A DNA stretch of 64,000 nucleotides from Streptomyces sp. NBC_01750 (GCF_035918095.1 NZ_CP109137.1:7070001-7134000), one strand, 5' to 3'; shown: positions 1-9,385, numbered from the stretch's first letter. Numbers and translations are program-made. The notes: generated by a model not told the origin, from the sequence alone.

Positions 1-415
1 GCCGCCTGTGCCTGTCCACGACTGCGGCGAGGTCCCCGGCCCGCTCACCGGAGACCTGACGCACCACATGCTCAGTGATCGTCGCAAATGCAACGGATTC
101 ATTGACTGCAAAGAGCGGCAGTCGATGGCGAGAACACGCCTCGATGAGGTCGCCCGGAATGTTTCCCAGCTCCGCCTCTCCGGCCGCCAGGCCGGCCACC
201 CCGGCGCCCGCCAGGATCCGGACGAACGGCTCGGAGTCCGCGGCCGTCCGCCGCCAGGCGAGCCCGGTCAGCACCAGTTCGCCCCCCGAGAGATAGCGGC
301 TCGGATCGCGCAGGTCGGTGGTCATCACACCGCGGACACCGCGGTCCAGTTCGTCCTCGCCGCCGAGCAGCCGCAGCCCAAGCGCGTCGGTTTCCAGCAG
401 TGCGCGCAGCCGCAT
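1..415 (-). CDS. PucR-family transcriptional regulator, N-terminal part (runs off window edge)
   Basis: Reading leftward from an ATG at 415 gives a protein beginning MRLRALLETDALGLRLLGG and continuing through VRGVMTTDLRDPSRYLSGGE to the window edge, which matches the N-terminal ligand-sensing domain of PucR-type purine-catabolism regulators. An in-frame upstream ATG at 481 would add 22 residues of low-complexity sequence without a family match, so the 415 start is preferred. The C-terminal helix-turn-helix lies outside the window. It faces the xanthine dehydrogenase operon across about 290 bases, the expected place for a purine-degradation regulator; I infer that it controls that operon. No certain operator was identified in the gap. 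Confidence 0.75.
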   Translation of the reverse strand, partial: MRLRALLETDALGLRLLGGEDELDRGVRGVMTTDLRDPSRYLSGGELVLTGLAWRRTAADSEPFVRILAGAGVAGLAAGEAELGNIPGDLIEACSRHRLPLFAVNESVAFATITEHVVRQVSGERAGDLAAVVDRHRR

Positions 416-704
416 CTCGTCGCCACCGATCTGTCTCGTTGTCGCCGGTGGCCCTTGGCCACCGTTTCCAGGGGAAAACATCGAGGTTACTGAGCCTCGC
501 CTTTCGTTCGAATCTACAAGACGAGACAGGCGACCAGCCAACTCCTTCATGGTTTCGGTGACTGCACCAGGCGCAGACTGGCTTGTGTACTGGGGCCACA
601 GCGCGTTAACAGCACATGAATAAGCGCGTGAACAACCAGTCGAGGGCCGGCCGTCCCGGGCCCGCTGCGACGAACGACCCCGATTGAGAAGAAGAGAGCC
701 ACTC

Positions 705-1604
705 ATGGACTTCCTTCGCCCCGCCAGCTGGGAGGAGGCGCTCGCCGCCAAGGCCGAGCACCCCACGGCTGTACCCATCGCGGGTGGCACCGATGTGATG
801 GTCGAGATCAACTTCGACCACCGCCGGCCGGAGTACCTCCTGGACCTGAACCGCATCGGCGAGCTGCTCGAGTGGGAGGTCGGCGAGGACACCGTCCGAC
901 TGGGCGCCTCCGTTCCGTACACCCGGATCATGGAGAACCTCCGGGCCGAACTGCCCGGTCTGGCATTGGCTTCGCACACCGTCGCATCGCCCCAGATCCG
1001 CAACCGCGGCGGTGTCGGCGGCAACCTCGGCACCGCATCCCCGGCCGGCGACGCCCACCCGGCGCTGCTCGCCGCGGGCGCCGAGGTCGAGGTCGAGTCG
1101 GTACGAGGCAGCCGCCTCATCCCCATCGACGAGTTCTACACCGGCGTCAAGCGCAACGCGCTTGCGGCGGACGAGCTGATTCGGGCCGTCCACATCGAAA
1201 AGGCAGACGGACCGCAGCAGTTCTCGAAGGTGGGCACTCGCAACGCGATGGTGATCGCGGTCTGCGCCTTCGGTCTTGCTCTGCACCCTCGGACCCGCAC
1301 GGTACGCACCGGCATCGGCTCCGCCGCCCCGACCCCGGTCCGGGCGAAGGCGGCCGAGGAATTCCTGAACGCCGCGCTCGAAGAGGGCGGTTTCTGGGAC
1401 AGCAGGAAAATCATTACCCCGTCGGTCGCCAAGCAGTTCGCGTTGCTCGCCTCCGGTGACTGCAACCCGATCGACGACGTGCGCGGCACGGCGAGTTACC
1501 GCCGCCACGCGGTCGGCGTCATGGCCCGCCGGACCCTGGGCTGGACCTGGGAGGCATACCGGGGCAATGCCCACGGCACAAAGGGAGGCGCACAGTGCGC
1601 GTGA
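705..1604 (+). CDS. Xanthine dehydrogenase, FAD-binding subunit
   Basis: Protein of 299 aa of the CO-dehydrogenase/xanthine-dehydrogenase FAD-binding family. The flavin-binding signatures PIAGGTDVMV (about residues 24-33) and GGVGGNLGTASPAGD (about 105-119) are intact, and the length is normal for a separate medium subunit. The subunit passes electrons from the iron-sulfur subunit to NAD+ during hypoxanthine and xanthine oxidation. The ATG at 705 is preceded by a GAGAAGAAGAGAG ribosome-binding stretch; an in-frame codon at 684 has no such signal. Its last bases overlap the GTG start of the next gene by 10 bp, so the three subunits are translationally linked. Confidence 0.93.
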   Translation: MDFLRPASWEEALAAKAEHPTAVPIAGGTDVMVEINFDHRRPEYLLDLNRIGELLEWEVGEDTVRLGASVPYTRIMENLRAELPGLALASHTVASPQIRNRGGVGGNLGTASPAGDAHPALLAAGAEVEVESVRGSRLIPIDEFYTGVKRNALAADELIRAVHIEKADGPQQFSKVGTRNAMVIAVCAFGLALHPRTRTVRTGIGSAAPTPVRAKAAEEFLNAALEEGGFWDSRKIITPSVAKQFALLASGDCNPIDDVRGTASYRRHAVGVMARRTLGWTWEAYRGNAHGTKGGAQCA

Positions 1605-2179
1605 ACTTCACGGTCAACGGTCGTCAGCAGGAAGCGGACGACGTGTGGGAGGGCGAGAGCCTGCTCTACGTGCTGCGTGAGCGCATGGGCCTGCCCGGCT
1701 CCAAGAACGCCTGCGAGCAGGGCGAGTGCGGCTCCTGCACGGTCCGCCTCGACGGCGTCCCGGTCTGTTCCTGCCTCGTTGCCGCGGGTCAGGTCGAGGG
1801 CCGCGAGGTCGTCACCGTAGAGGGCCTGGCGGACTTCGCCAGGCAGCGGGCCGAGCACGGCGGCTGCGCCACCGGCGCCTGTGGCACCACCCTGGACCAG
1901 GCCAAGCGGTGGGAAGCCAGGCCTTCCGACTCGCAGACCGGTGAGGGCTCCGCGCTGTCCCCGATCCAGCAGGCGTTCATCGATGCCGGTGCCGTGCAGT
2001 GCGGTTTCTGCACGCCCGGTCTGCTGGTCGCCGCCGACGAGCTGCTCGAGCGCAATGCCGAGCCGTCCGACGCGGACATCCGCGAGGCGCTCTCCGGCAA
2101 CCTCTGCCGCTGCACCGGTTACGAGAAGATCCTCGACGCGGTCCGCCTCGCGGCCGCCCGCCAGGAAGAGGCGGTCTGA
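1595..2179 (+). CDS. Xanthine dehydrogenase, 2Fe-2S subunit
   Basis: Protein of 194 aa with two [2Fe-2S] domains: a plant-ferredoxin-like motif CEQGECGSC near residues 40-48, then the helical domain with CGFC and CRCTGY near residues 130 and 168. Between them is an insert of about 40 residues containing CATGAC, longer than in classic short CoxS-type subunits; comparable inserts are, to my knowledge, common in Streptomyces homologues. It carries electrons from the molybdenum centre to FAD. The GTG start at 1595 overlaps the FAD subunit; only 5 bases separate its stop from the catalytic subunit. Confidence 0.93.
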   Translation: MRVNFTVNGRQQEADDVWEGESLLYVLRERMGLPGSKNACEQGECGSCTVRLDGVPVCSCLVAAGQVEGREVVTVEGLADFARQRAEHGGCATGACGTTLDQAKRWEARPSDSQTGEGSALSPIQQAFIDAGAVQCGFCTPGLLVAADELLERNAEPSDADIREALSGNLCRCTGYEKILDAVRLAAARQEEAV

Positions 2180-2184
2180 GAACC

Positions 2185-4569
2185 ATGGCCACCATCGGTA
2201 CTCCCACCAACATCTCCCAGGGTTCCCGGACCAAGGGCGGCATCGGCGAGTCGACGCTGCGTCCCGACGGCATCCTCAAGGTCACCGGTGAGTTCGCGTA
2301 CTCCTCGGACATGTGGCACGAGGACATGCTCTGGGGTCACACGCTGCGCTCCACCGTCGCGCACGCCGAGATCAAGTCGATCGATGTCTCCGAGGCGCTC
2401 GCGACGTCCGGCGTCTACGCCGTACTGACCTACGACGACCTGCCCACCGAGGTGAAGAACTACGGCCTGGAGATCCAGGACACCCCGGTACTCGCCCACG
2501 GCAAGGTCCGCCATCACGGCGAGCCGGTGGCCCTGGTCGCCGCCGACCATCCGGAGACCGCACGCCGCGCCGCCGCCAAGATCAAGATCGAGTACGTCGA
2601 ACTGCCGGTCATCACGGACGAGGCGTCCGCGACCGCTCCCGACGCGATCCTGGTCCACGAGGGCCGCGACGACCACCACATCGGCCATGTCCCGCACCCG
2701 AACATCGTGCACCGACAGCCGATCGTCCGCGGCAACGCCGACGAGGCCGCCGAGCGCGCCGACGTCATCGTCAAGGGCGAGTACACCTTCGGCATGCAGG
2801 ACCAGGCCTTCCTCGGCCCGGAGTCCGGCCTCGCTGTCCCCTCCGAGGACGGGGGCGTCGAGCTGTACGTCGCCACCCAGTGGCTGCACTCGGACCTCCG
2901 GCAGATCGCACCCGTCCTCGGTCTGCCCGAGGAGAAGATCCGGATGACGCTCTCCGGCGTCGGAGGTGCCTTCGGTGGCCGTGAGGACCTGTCGATGCAG
3001 ATCCACGCCTGCCTTCTGGCGCTGCGCACCGGCAAGCCGGTCAAGATCGTCTACAACCGGTTCGAGTCCTTCTTCGGGCATGTCCACCGGCATCCGGCGA
3101 AGCTCTACTACGAACACGGCGCCACCAAGGACGGCAAGCTCACGCACATGAAGTGCAGGATCGTCCTGGACGGCGGGGCGTACGCCTCCGCCTCCCCGGC
3201 GGTCGTCGGCAACGCGTCCTCGCTCAGTGTCGGTCCGTACGTCGTCGACGACGTCGACATCGAGGCGATCGCGCTCTACTCGAACAACCCGCCCTGCGGA
3301 GCCATGCGCGGCTTCGGTGCGGTCCAGGCGTGCTTCGCCTACGAGGCACAGATGGACAAGCTCGCGGCGAAGCTGGGCATGGACCCGGTGGAGTTCCGCC
3401 GCCTCAACGCCATGGAGCAGGGCTCGATCATGCCGACCGGGCAGCCGGTCGACTCCCCGGCCCCCGTCGCCGAGTTGCTGCGCCGTGTCAAGGCCCGGCC
3501 GCTGCCTCCCGAGCAGCAGTGGCTCTCGGCCGGCCAGGAGGCGGACGTCCGCGCCCTGCCGGGCGGTCTGTCCAACACCACACACGGTGAAGGCGTCGTC
3601 CGTGGCGTCGGCTACGCGGTCGGCATCAAGAATGTCGGCTTCTCCGAAGGCTTCGACGACTACTCCACCGCGCGGGTGCGTATGGAGGTCGTGGGCGGCG
3701 AGCCGGTCGCGACCGTGCACACCGCCATGGCGGAGGTCGGCCAGGGCGGTGTCACCGTCCACGCTCAGATCGCCCGTACCGAACTCGGTGTCGCGCAGGT
3801 GACGATCCAGCCGGCCGACACCCAGGTCGGCTCGGCCGGCTCCACCTCCGCCTCCCGTCAGACGTACGTCACGGGCGGTGCGGTGAAGCACACCTGCGAG
3901 AACGTCCGCGAGAAGGTCCTGGAGATCGGCCGCCGCAAGTTCGGCTCGTACCACCCCGCATGGGCCACGGCCGAGCTGCTGCTCGAAGGCGGCAAGGTCG
4001 TGACCGACGGCGGCGAGGTCCTCGCCGACCTGGTGGACGTACTCGAGGGCGAGTCGGTCGACGTGGAGCTCGAGTGGCGCCACCGCCCCACCGAGGCCTT
4101 CGACCTGCGTACGGGTCAGGGCAACGGCCACGTCCAGTACTCGTTCGCCGCGCACCGCGCGGTCGTCGAGGTGGACACCGAGCTCGGCCTGGTCAAGGTC
4201 ATCGAGCTCGCGGTCGCCCAGGACGTCGGCAAGGCGCTCAACCCGCTGTCCGTCGTCGGCCAGATCCAGGGTGGTACCACCCAGGGCCTGGGCGTCGCGG
4301 TCATGGAGGAGATCATCGTCGATCCGAAGACCGCGAAGGTGCGCAACCCCTCCTTCACGGACTACCTGATCCCCACCATCCTCGACACGCCGACCATCCC
4401 CGTCGACGTACTCGAACTGGCCGATGACCACGCGCCGTACGGGCTGCGCGGCATCGGCGAGGCCCCGACCCTTTCGTCGACCCCGGCCGTCCTCGCGGCG
4501 ATCCGGAACGCGACGGGGCTGGAGCTCAACAGGACACCGGTACGCCCCGAGCACCTCACCGGTACCTGA
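2185..4569 (+). CDS. Xanthine dehydrogenase, molybdopterin-binding catalytic subunit
   Basis: Protein of 794 aa, the normal size of the large molybdenum subunit. Family landmarks are visible: the GGAFGGRED loop (about residue 262), the AMRGFGA segment (about 373) and the C-terminal GIGEAP motif with the glutamate expected to act as base at the molybdenum centre. It hydroxylates hypoxanthine/xanthine toward urate using water. The ATG at 2185 directly follows the 2Fe-2S gene; the reading frame is open further upstream but that stretch lies inside the preceding gene. Subunit order FAD, FeS, Mo and the neighbouring purine permease and XdhC-type factor fix the purine role. Confidence 0.93.
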   Translation: MATIGTPTNISQGSRTKGGIGESTLRPDGILKVTGEFAYSSDMWHEDMLWGHTLRSTVAHAEIKSIDVSEALATSGVYAVLTYDDLPTEVKNYGLEIQDTPVLAHGKVRHHGEPVALVAADHPETARRAAAKIKIEYVELPVITDEASATAPDAILVHEGRDDHHIGHVPHPNIVHRQPIVRGNADEAAERADVIVKGEYTFGMQDQAFLGPESGLAVPSEDGGVELYVATQWLHSDLRQIAPVLGLPEEKIRMTLSGVGGAFGGREDLSMQIHACLLALRTGKPVKIVYNRFESFFGHVHRHPAKLYYEHGATKDGKLTHMKCRIVLDGGAYASASPAVVGNASSLSVGPYVVDDVDIEAIALYSNNPPCGAMRGFGAVQACFAYEAQMDKLAAKLGMDPVEFRRLNAMEQGSIMPTGQPVDSPAPVAELLRRVKARPLPPEQQWLSAGQEADVRALPGGLSNTTHGEGVVRGVGYAVGIKNVGFSEGFDDYSTARVRMEVVGGEPVATVHTAMAEVGQGGVTVHAQIARTELGVAQVTIQPADTQVGSAGSTSASRQTYVTGGAVKHTCENVREKVLEIGRRKFGSYHPAWATAELLLEGGKVVTDGGEVLADLVDVLEGESVDVELEWRHRPTEAFDLRTGQGNGHVQYSFAAHRAVVEVDTELGLVKVIELAVAQDVGKALNPLSVVGQIQGGTTQGLGVAVMEEIIVDPKTAKVRNPSFTDYLIPTILDTPTIPVDVLELADDHAPYGLRGIGEAPTLSSTPAVLAAIRNATGLELNRTPVRPEHLTGT

Positions 4570-4577
4570 TCCCCGCC

Positions 4578-4647
4578 TTCTCCGGGCGGTGTGCCGCGCA
4601 TCCGGGGAACGTCACACTTCCCGCCACTCGTCGCACCGCCCGGAGAA
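4578..4647. repeat. Perfect 14-bp inverted repeat downstream of xanthine dehydrogenase
   Basis: TTCTCCGGGCGGTG at 4578-4591 is exactly complementary to CACCGCCCGGAGAA at 4634-4647. The 42-base loop is too long and lacks a T tract for a standard terminator, so it may be an mRNA-stabilising or processing stem between the dehydrogenase genes and the permease gene. Confidence 0.5.
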
Positions 4648-4822
4648 CCCCAGCACCGCACCGCTCGCGGTCCTGGCACAACCCAGCACCACCAGCAGCA
4701 CCCGTCACCACATTCCAGTTCGTCTCGGGCCGTCCCCCGGGTCGTGCAGCCAGCGCACCATCCCAAATCCCGCAATCTCAGTCCCTATGCGGGTGCCCCT
4801 GTGAACCTTGGGAGTAGGCACC

Positions 4823-6304
4823 ATGACCCAGCAGTCCCTTGAGACCAAGACCACGGCGGAGGACGCCGGCGCGGGTTCGCGCCAGCCTGCCGGAAGATCT
4901 TGGCTCGACCGGTACTTCCACATAACCCAGCGAGGGTCGACCGTCGGTCGGGAGGTGCGTGGCGGCATCACCACCTTCATGGCGATGGCGTACATCATCC
5001 TTCTCAACCCGGTGATTCTCTCGGTTCCGGATGCGACCGGTCACAGGCTCGACGGTGATCAGCTCACCACCGCGACGGTCTTCGCCGCCGCGGCCACCAC
5101 CATCGTGATGGGCTTCATCGGCAATGTGCCGCTGGCCCTCGCGGCGGGACTCAGTGTCTCCGCCGTCATGGCCTTCCAGGTCGCCCCACAGATGACCTGG
5201 GAAAACGCGATGGGCATGTGCGTCATCTACGGCGCCGTGATCGTCCTGCTCGTCGTCACCGGCCTGCGTGAACTGATCATGAACGCCATCCCGCTGGCAC
5301 TGAAGCACGCGATCACCATGGGGATCGGCCTCTTCGTCTGCCTCATCGGCCTGGTCCAGGCGGGCTTCGTCACCTCCATGCCCGGAGACGGCGGTATCGC
5401 GGGAGCCAAGCCGATCCAGCTCGGGACGAGCGACATGCTCACCGGCTGGCCGGTGCTCTGCTTCGCCGTCACCGTCCTGCTGATCTTCCTGCTGCAGGTC
5501 CGCAAGGTCCCCGGCGCGATCCTCATAGGCATCGTCGGCGGCACGGTCTTCGCCGCTGTGGTCCACCAGTTCGCGGGACTCGACAAGAAGGCCTGGGGCG
5601 GACTGAACGCACCCGAGATCACCGGCTCCATCGTGAGCACGCCGGACTTCGGTCTCTTCGGCAGCGTCTCGTTCAGCGGCATCGGCGGCGTCGGTGGCAT
5701 CACCGTCGGCGTCATCGTCTTCACCCTGGTGCTGGCCGGCTTCTTCGACGCCATGGGCACCATCATCGGCATCGGCCAGCAGGCCAACCTCGCCGACGAC
5801 AAGGGCAAGATGCCGGGCCTCAACAAGGCCCTGGCCATCGACGGTGCCGGTGGCGCGTTCGGCGGCCTCGCCGGTGCCTCCGGCCAGACGGTGTTCGTGG
5901 AGTCCACGGCGGGCGTCGGTGACGGTGCGCGCACCGGCTTCGCCAGCGTGATCACCGGCCTCGCGTTCACGCTCTGCCTGTTCTTCACTCCGCTCGCCCA
6001 GGTCATCCCCACCCAGGTGGCCGCCGCCGCGCTCGTCGTCATCGGATCGATGATGATGACGAATGCCAAGCACATCGACTGGAACGACCAGGCCACCGCG
6101 ATCCCGGTGTTCCTGACCACCGTGCTGATGCCCTTCACGTACTCGATCACCGCGGGCATCGCGGCGGGCGTCATCGCGCACGTCCTGATCAAGGCCGTGC
6201 AGGGCAAGGCGCGCGACGTCGGCTGGCTGATGTGGGTGCTGTCCGTCGTGTTCCTGGCCTACTTCGCCCTTCATCCGATCGAGGGCTGGCTGGGAGTCAA
6301 GTAA
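4823..6304 (+). CDS. NCS2-family purine permease (AzgA-type)
   Basis: Polytopic membrane protein of 493 aa with about 12-14 hydrophobic segments. FDAMGTIIGIGQQANLAD and the VESTAGVGDGARTG stretch match the AzgA branch (adenine/guanine/hypoxanthine uptake) rather than the uracil/xanthine UraA branch. The ATG at 4823 has a GGGAGTAGG ribosome-binding site 4-12 bases upstream. It sits between xanthine dehydrogenase and the XdhC-type maturation gene in the same direction, so its likely job is importing the purine bases that the dehydrogenase degrades. The exact substrate among adenine, guanine, hypoxanthine and xanthine is inferred. Confidence 0.88.
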   Translation: MTQQSLETKTTAEDAGAGSRQPAGRSWLDRYFHITQRGSTVGREVRGGITTFMAMAYIILLNPVILSVPDATGHRLDGDQLTTATVFAAAATTIVMGFIGNVPLALAAGLSVSAVMAFQVAPQMTWENAMGMCVIYGAVIVLLVVTGLRELIMNAIPLALKHAITMGIGLFVCLIGLVQAGFVTSMPGDGGIAGAKPIQLGTSDMLTGWPVLCFAVTVLLIFLLQVRKVPGAILIGIVGGTVFAAVVHQFAGLDKKAWGGLNAPEITGSIVSTPDFGLFGSVSFSGIGGVGGITVGVIVFTLVLAGFFDAMGTIIGIGQQANLADDKGKMPGLNKALAIDGAGGAFGGLAGASGQTVFVESTAGVGDGARTGFASVITGLAFTLCLFFTPLAQVIPTQVAAAALVVIGSMMMTNAKHIDWNDQATAIPVFLTTVLMPFTYSITAGIAAGVIAHVLIKAVQGKARDVGWLMWVLSVVFLAYFALHPIEGWLGVK

Positions 6305-6340
6305 CCACCGCCGCCCGACACACACCTTGAGGAGACCGAC

Positions 6341-7492
6341 GTGCTGGACATCGCCGAAGAGCTGAACCGGTGGGTCGGGCAGGGCCGCGCATTCGCCGTC
6401 GCCACCGTGGTGGCGGTCGGCGGCAGCGCGCCCCGGCAGCCGGGCGCCGCTCTCGCGGTGGACAGCGAGGGCACGGCGATCGGGTCGGTCTCCGGAGGGT
6501 GTGTGGAAGGGGCGGTGTACGAGCTGTGCCGACAGTCGCTCGAGGACGGTCTCACCGTCCTCGAGCAATTCGGTTACAGCGACGAGGATGCCTTCGCCGT
6601 AGGCCTGACCTGCGGCGGCATCATCGACATCCTCGTCACGCCGGTACGCGCGGACTCGCCTGCGAGGAAGGTGTTCGCGGCCGCGCTGTCCGCCGCCGCG
6701 CAAGGGGAGGCGGCGGCGGTCGCACGGATCACCGACGGACCGGCGGAGGTCAGTGGCCGCGCGCTGCTGGTCCGACCGGACGGTTCGTACGACGGGGTCC
6801 TCGGCGGTCACCCCGAACTGGACCGCACGGCTGCGGCCGAGGCCCGCGCGCTGCTGGACGCCGGCCGCACCGGCACGGTCGTCATCGGCGAGGACGGGAG
6901 CCGCTGCGGACAGCCGCTGACGCTCCTGGTCGAATCGAGCGTCCCGGCACCCCGCATGATCGTCTTCGGCGCGATCGACTTCGCCTCGGCGCTGGTCCGG
7001 GTCGGCAAGTTCCTCGGTTACCACGTCACAGTCTGCGACGCCCGGCCCGTATTCGCGACGAGGACCCGCTTCCCGGAGGCGGACGAGATCGTCGTCGACT
7101 GGCCGCACCGCTATCTGGAGTCGACCGAGGTGGACGGCCGCACCGTCCTCTGCGTACTCACCCACGACGCCAAGTTCGACGTCCCGCTGCTCGAACTGGC
7201 CCTGAAGCTCCCCGTCGCCTACATCGGCGCGATGGGATCCCGGCGTACGCACGAGGACCGCAACAAGCGGCTGCGGGAGACCGGCGTGACCGAACTGGAA
7301 CTGGCCCGGCTGCGCTCGCCGATCGGCCTGGACCTCGGCGCGCGTACGCCGGAGGAGACGGCGCTGTCGATCGGCGCGGAGATAGTGGCGAACTGCCGTG
7401 GCGGCAGCGGCGTTTCACTGACGGGAGCGCACACCCCGATCCACCATGACGGCGTGCAGGCCTCGGTGGGACGGATAGGTTCGGTCGCCTGA
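6341..7492 (+). CDS. XdhC-family molybdenum cofactor maturation/insertion protein
   Basis: Protein of 383 aa with the two-part XdhC/CoxI layout: an N-terminal domain with GGSAPRQPGAALAV and SVSGGCVEGAVYE, and a C-terminal Rossmann-like domain ending with GAMGSRRTHEDRNKRL. Family members bind molybdenum cofactor and help load its sulfurated form into xanthine dehydrogenase. The GTG start follows TTGAGGAGACC by a few bases, and the gene lies 36 bases after the permease, so it is probably the fifth gene of the purine operon. Confidence 0.9.
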   Translation: MLDIAEELNRWVGQGRAFAVATVVAVGGSAPRQPGAALAVDSEGTAIGSVSGGCVEGAVYELCRQSLEDGLTVLEQFGYSDEDAFAVGLTCGGIIDILVTPVRADSPARKVFAAALSAAAQGEAAAVARITDGPAEVSGRALLVRPDGSYDGVLGGHPELDRTAAAEARALLDAGRTGTVVIGEDGSRCGQPLTLLVESSVPAPRMIVFGAIDFASALVRVGKFLGYHVTVCDARPVFATRTRFPEADEIVVDWPHRYLESTEVDGRTVLCVLTHDAKFDVPLLELALKLPVAYIGAMGSRRTHEDRNKRLRETGVTELELARLRSPIGLDLGARTPEETALSIGAEIVANCRGGSGVSLTGAHTPIHHDGVQASVGRIGSVA

Positions 7493-7723
7493 CGCCATCC
7501 TGCCGTCTGCCGCCTCTCGTCCACCGCTGCGCCGGGTGCGGGGTGCGGGGTGCTCCACGCCAACCGCACGGCGGGCGACGACAACGCCCTGCCGCTGACC
7601 CGTCTCGCAGTGCGCCCGCTGGCCCGGCCGCCGTTCCCACTGGAGCGGCTCGGCGCTCCGTACCGCAGGAGAGATCCCTTGGCGCCGTAAACGACGGATC
7701 GGGCACTCATGTCCGCAAGCGCG

Positions 7724-8299
7724 TCAATGCCGGTCGGTGCTCAGTCCGTCCAGGGTGAGGTCGAGGAGACGTTCGGCCTGCTCTCGCTGTTCGGGTTTTC
7801 CGGACGCGAGGGCAATGCCGGTGAGGCCGGCGAACATGTCGGTTGCGCCGATGTCCGACCGGATGGTGCCGGCACCGACACCGGCGTCCAGGAGAGAGGT
7901 CAGGGCGGCCAGCATCATCTCGTGGCTCTGGGCGTAGGGGTTGACGCCCGACTCGACGAGAGCCCGCAGGGCATCGGCCATGCCCAGTTTGGCGGTCGCG
8001 TAGTCGATGAAGCGTCCCATCCAGGCGCGCAATGCCTCACGCGGCTCCATCGTGGCCAGGAGGTCAGGGGCGGCGTCGCACAGCCGGCTCAGCTCGTTGC
8101 GGTAGGCGGCCTCGATCAGGATCTCCCGCGTCGGGAAGTTCCGGTAAAGGGTCCCGGTGCCCACGCCCGCCTCTTTGGCGATGCGCTCCAAGTGCGCGTC
8201 CAGTCCCTGTTCGGCGAACACGCGCACCGCGGCGGCGAGGATCTTCTCCCGGTTTCGCTGCGCATCGGCTCTCAGCGGGCGCCCGGTCTCCCTGGTCAT
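7724..8299 (-). CDS. TetR-family repressor
   Basis: Protein of 191 aa with an N-terminal TetR helix-turn-helix (REKILAAAVRVFAEQGLDA followed by GVGTGTLYRNFPTREIL) and a divergent helical ligand-binding domain. The ATG at 8299 is preceded by GAAGGAGAC on the minus strand; a frame opening at 8341 would run into the operator region. It is divergent from an SDR gene with two palindromic sites between them, the classic layout of an autoregulated TetR repressor controlling a neighbouring oxidoreductase. The ligand is unknown. Confidence 0.9.
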   Translation of the reverse strand: MTRETGRPLRADAQRNREKILAAAVRVFAEQGLDAHLERIAKEAGVGTGTLYRNFPTREILIEAAYRNELSRLCDAAPDLLATMEPREALRAWMGRFIDYATAKLGMADALRALVESGVNPYAQSHEMMLAALTSLLDAGVGAGTIRSDIGATDMFAGLTGIALASGKPEQREQAERLLDLTLDGLSTDRH

Positions 8300-8327
8300 C
8301 GGCCGTCTCCTTCTCGTCGGGGTTGCT

Positions 8328-8377
8328 AAGTGGAGGCGCATCCGGTTACAGTGGATGAAGTGGCGGCGCCTCCACTT
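8328..8377. promoter_or_regulatory. Two TetR-type operators between the repressor and SDR genes
   Basis: The 20-bp site at 8358-8377, AAGTGGCGGCGCCTCCACTT, is palindromic with one mismatched pair. A second copy of the left half, AAGTGGAGGCGC at 8328-8339, is followed by a weaker right half to 8347. The two sites are 30 bp apart, about three helical turns, which would place two dimers on the same DNA face. They occupy the only space for the divergent promoters. Repressor binding is inferred. Confidence 0.75.
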
Positions 8378-8435
8378 TTACTCTACTCGCAGCGGATCAC
8401 CGCGCGGGAATCGCCCACGTCACAGGGGAAAAAAT

Positions 8436-9197
8436 ATGAACCTCTCACTCGAAGGAAAGGTCGCCGTTGTCACCGGCGGCGCGTCCGGGGTCGGCCTGGG
8501 TATCGCCCAGGAGTTCGTTGAGCATGGAGCCCGCGTGGTCATCACCGATCTCCACCAGGCACAGCTGGATGAAGCGGTCGCGGCAGTCGGACCCAACTGC
8601 TCCGGCATCGTCGCCGATGTCACGAATCTCGAGTCCATGGAGATGATGTACCGCGAGGTCAAGACGCGGTATGGACGGCTCGACGCGGTCGTGGCCAACG
8701 CCGGCATCGGCGCTCACGCCCCGCTCGGCTCGATCACCGAGGAGCAGTTCGACCGGACCTTCGACGTCAACGCGAAGGGTGTCCTGTTCACCGTCCAGCC
8801 GGCGCTGCCGTTGCTGCCGTCCGGCGGAACAGTCGTCATCATCGGGTCGACGGCTTCCATCCAGCCCCCACGCGGGATGAGCATGTACGGCGGCGCGAAG
8901 GCCGCGGTGCGGAATTTCACCAGGGCCTGGATCCAGGACATCAAGGGTTCAGGCATCCGGATGAACGTCCTCAGCCCCGGAGCGGTCGACACCGAGTCCC
9001 TCAGGCGTGCTCTGGAGATGGCGCAGGGCGCCAATCAGGTCGACGCCGCGATCAGGTCCATGGGGGAGGGCAACCCGACCGGGCGGATCGCGGATCCCCG
9101 CGAGATGGGCAAGGCCGCGGTGTTCCTCTCGAGCGACGCGTCGAGCTTCGTCACCGGCGTGGAGCTCTTCGCGGACGGCGGCATGGCCCAGGTGTGA
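8436..9197 (+). CDS. SDR-family NAD(P)-dependent oxidoreductase
   Basis: Classical short-chain dehydrogenase of 253 aa: cofactor loop TGGASGVGLG near residue 14, NAG motif, catalytic Ser in IIGSTAS and Tyr-Lys in YGGAKAA. The C-terminus GVELFADGGMAQV is typical. The ATG at 8436 follows CACAGGGGAA. Substrate cannot be deduced. Divergence from the TetR gene across shared operators suggests that it modifies the ligand sensed by the repressor, or a chemically related compound. Confidence 0.88.
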   Translation: MNLSLEGKVAVVTGGASGVGLGIAQEFVEHGARVVITDLHQAQLDEAVAAVGPNCSGIVADVTNLESMEMMYREVKTRYGRLDAVVANAGIGAHAPLGSITEEQFDRTFDVNAKGVLFTVQPALPLLPSGGTVVIIGSTASIQPPRGMSMYGGAKAAVRNFTRAWIQDIKGSGIRMNVLSPGAVDTESLRRALEMAQGANQVDAAIRSMGEGNPTGRIADPREMGKAAVFLSSDASSFVTGVELFADGGMAQV

Positions 9198-9337
9198 ACC
9201 ATGGGCGCCTACTACTTCGGCCGGCAGCCGAACGTCGTCCGCACGACGGGCCCCGAGGAGTCCGGCTGATCAGCCCCGGAGGTGTCGCGTACGCCCCAGC
9301 CGTTGAACGCCGCCCCACCCCCGTCCGTATACCTGGG

Positions 9338-9363
9338 CGGCCCATGCGCGTCCGCATGGGCCG
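9338..9363 (+). terminator. Hairpin after the SDR gene
   Basis: CGGCCCATGCG (9338-9348) and CGCATGGGCCG (9353-9363) form a perfect 11-bp stem with a 4-base loop. There is only a short T pair behind it, as is usual in high-GC actinobacteria. It lies between the SDR stop and the aminotransferase start, so it may end SDR transcription. Confidence 0.5.
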
Positions 9364-9385
9364 TTCCGGCAGGGGAGGCAGATCT

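Noticed and set aside
2119..4554. Very long open frame antisense to the xanthine dehydrogenase catalytic subunit
   Set aside because: Codon-phase shadow of a high-GC gene; translation shows only low-complexity Arg/Asp/Val-rich sequence and no domain, while the plus-strand gene is clear.
4778..7252. Long antisense frame across permease and XdhC genes
   Set aside because: Shadow of two well-identified genes; no similarity or ribosome-binding site.
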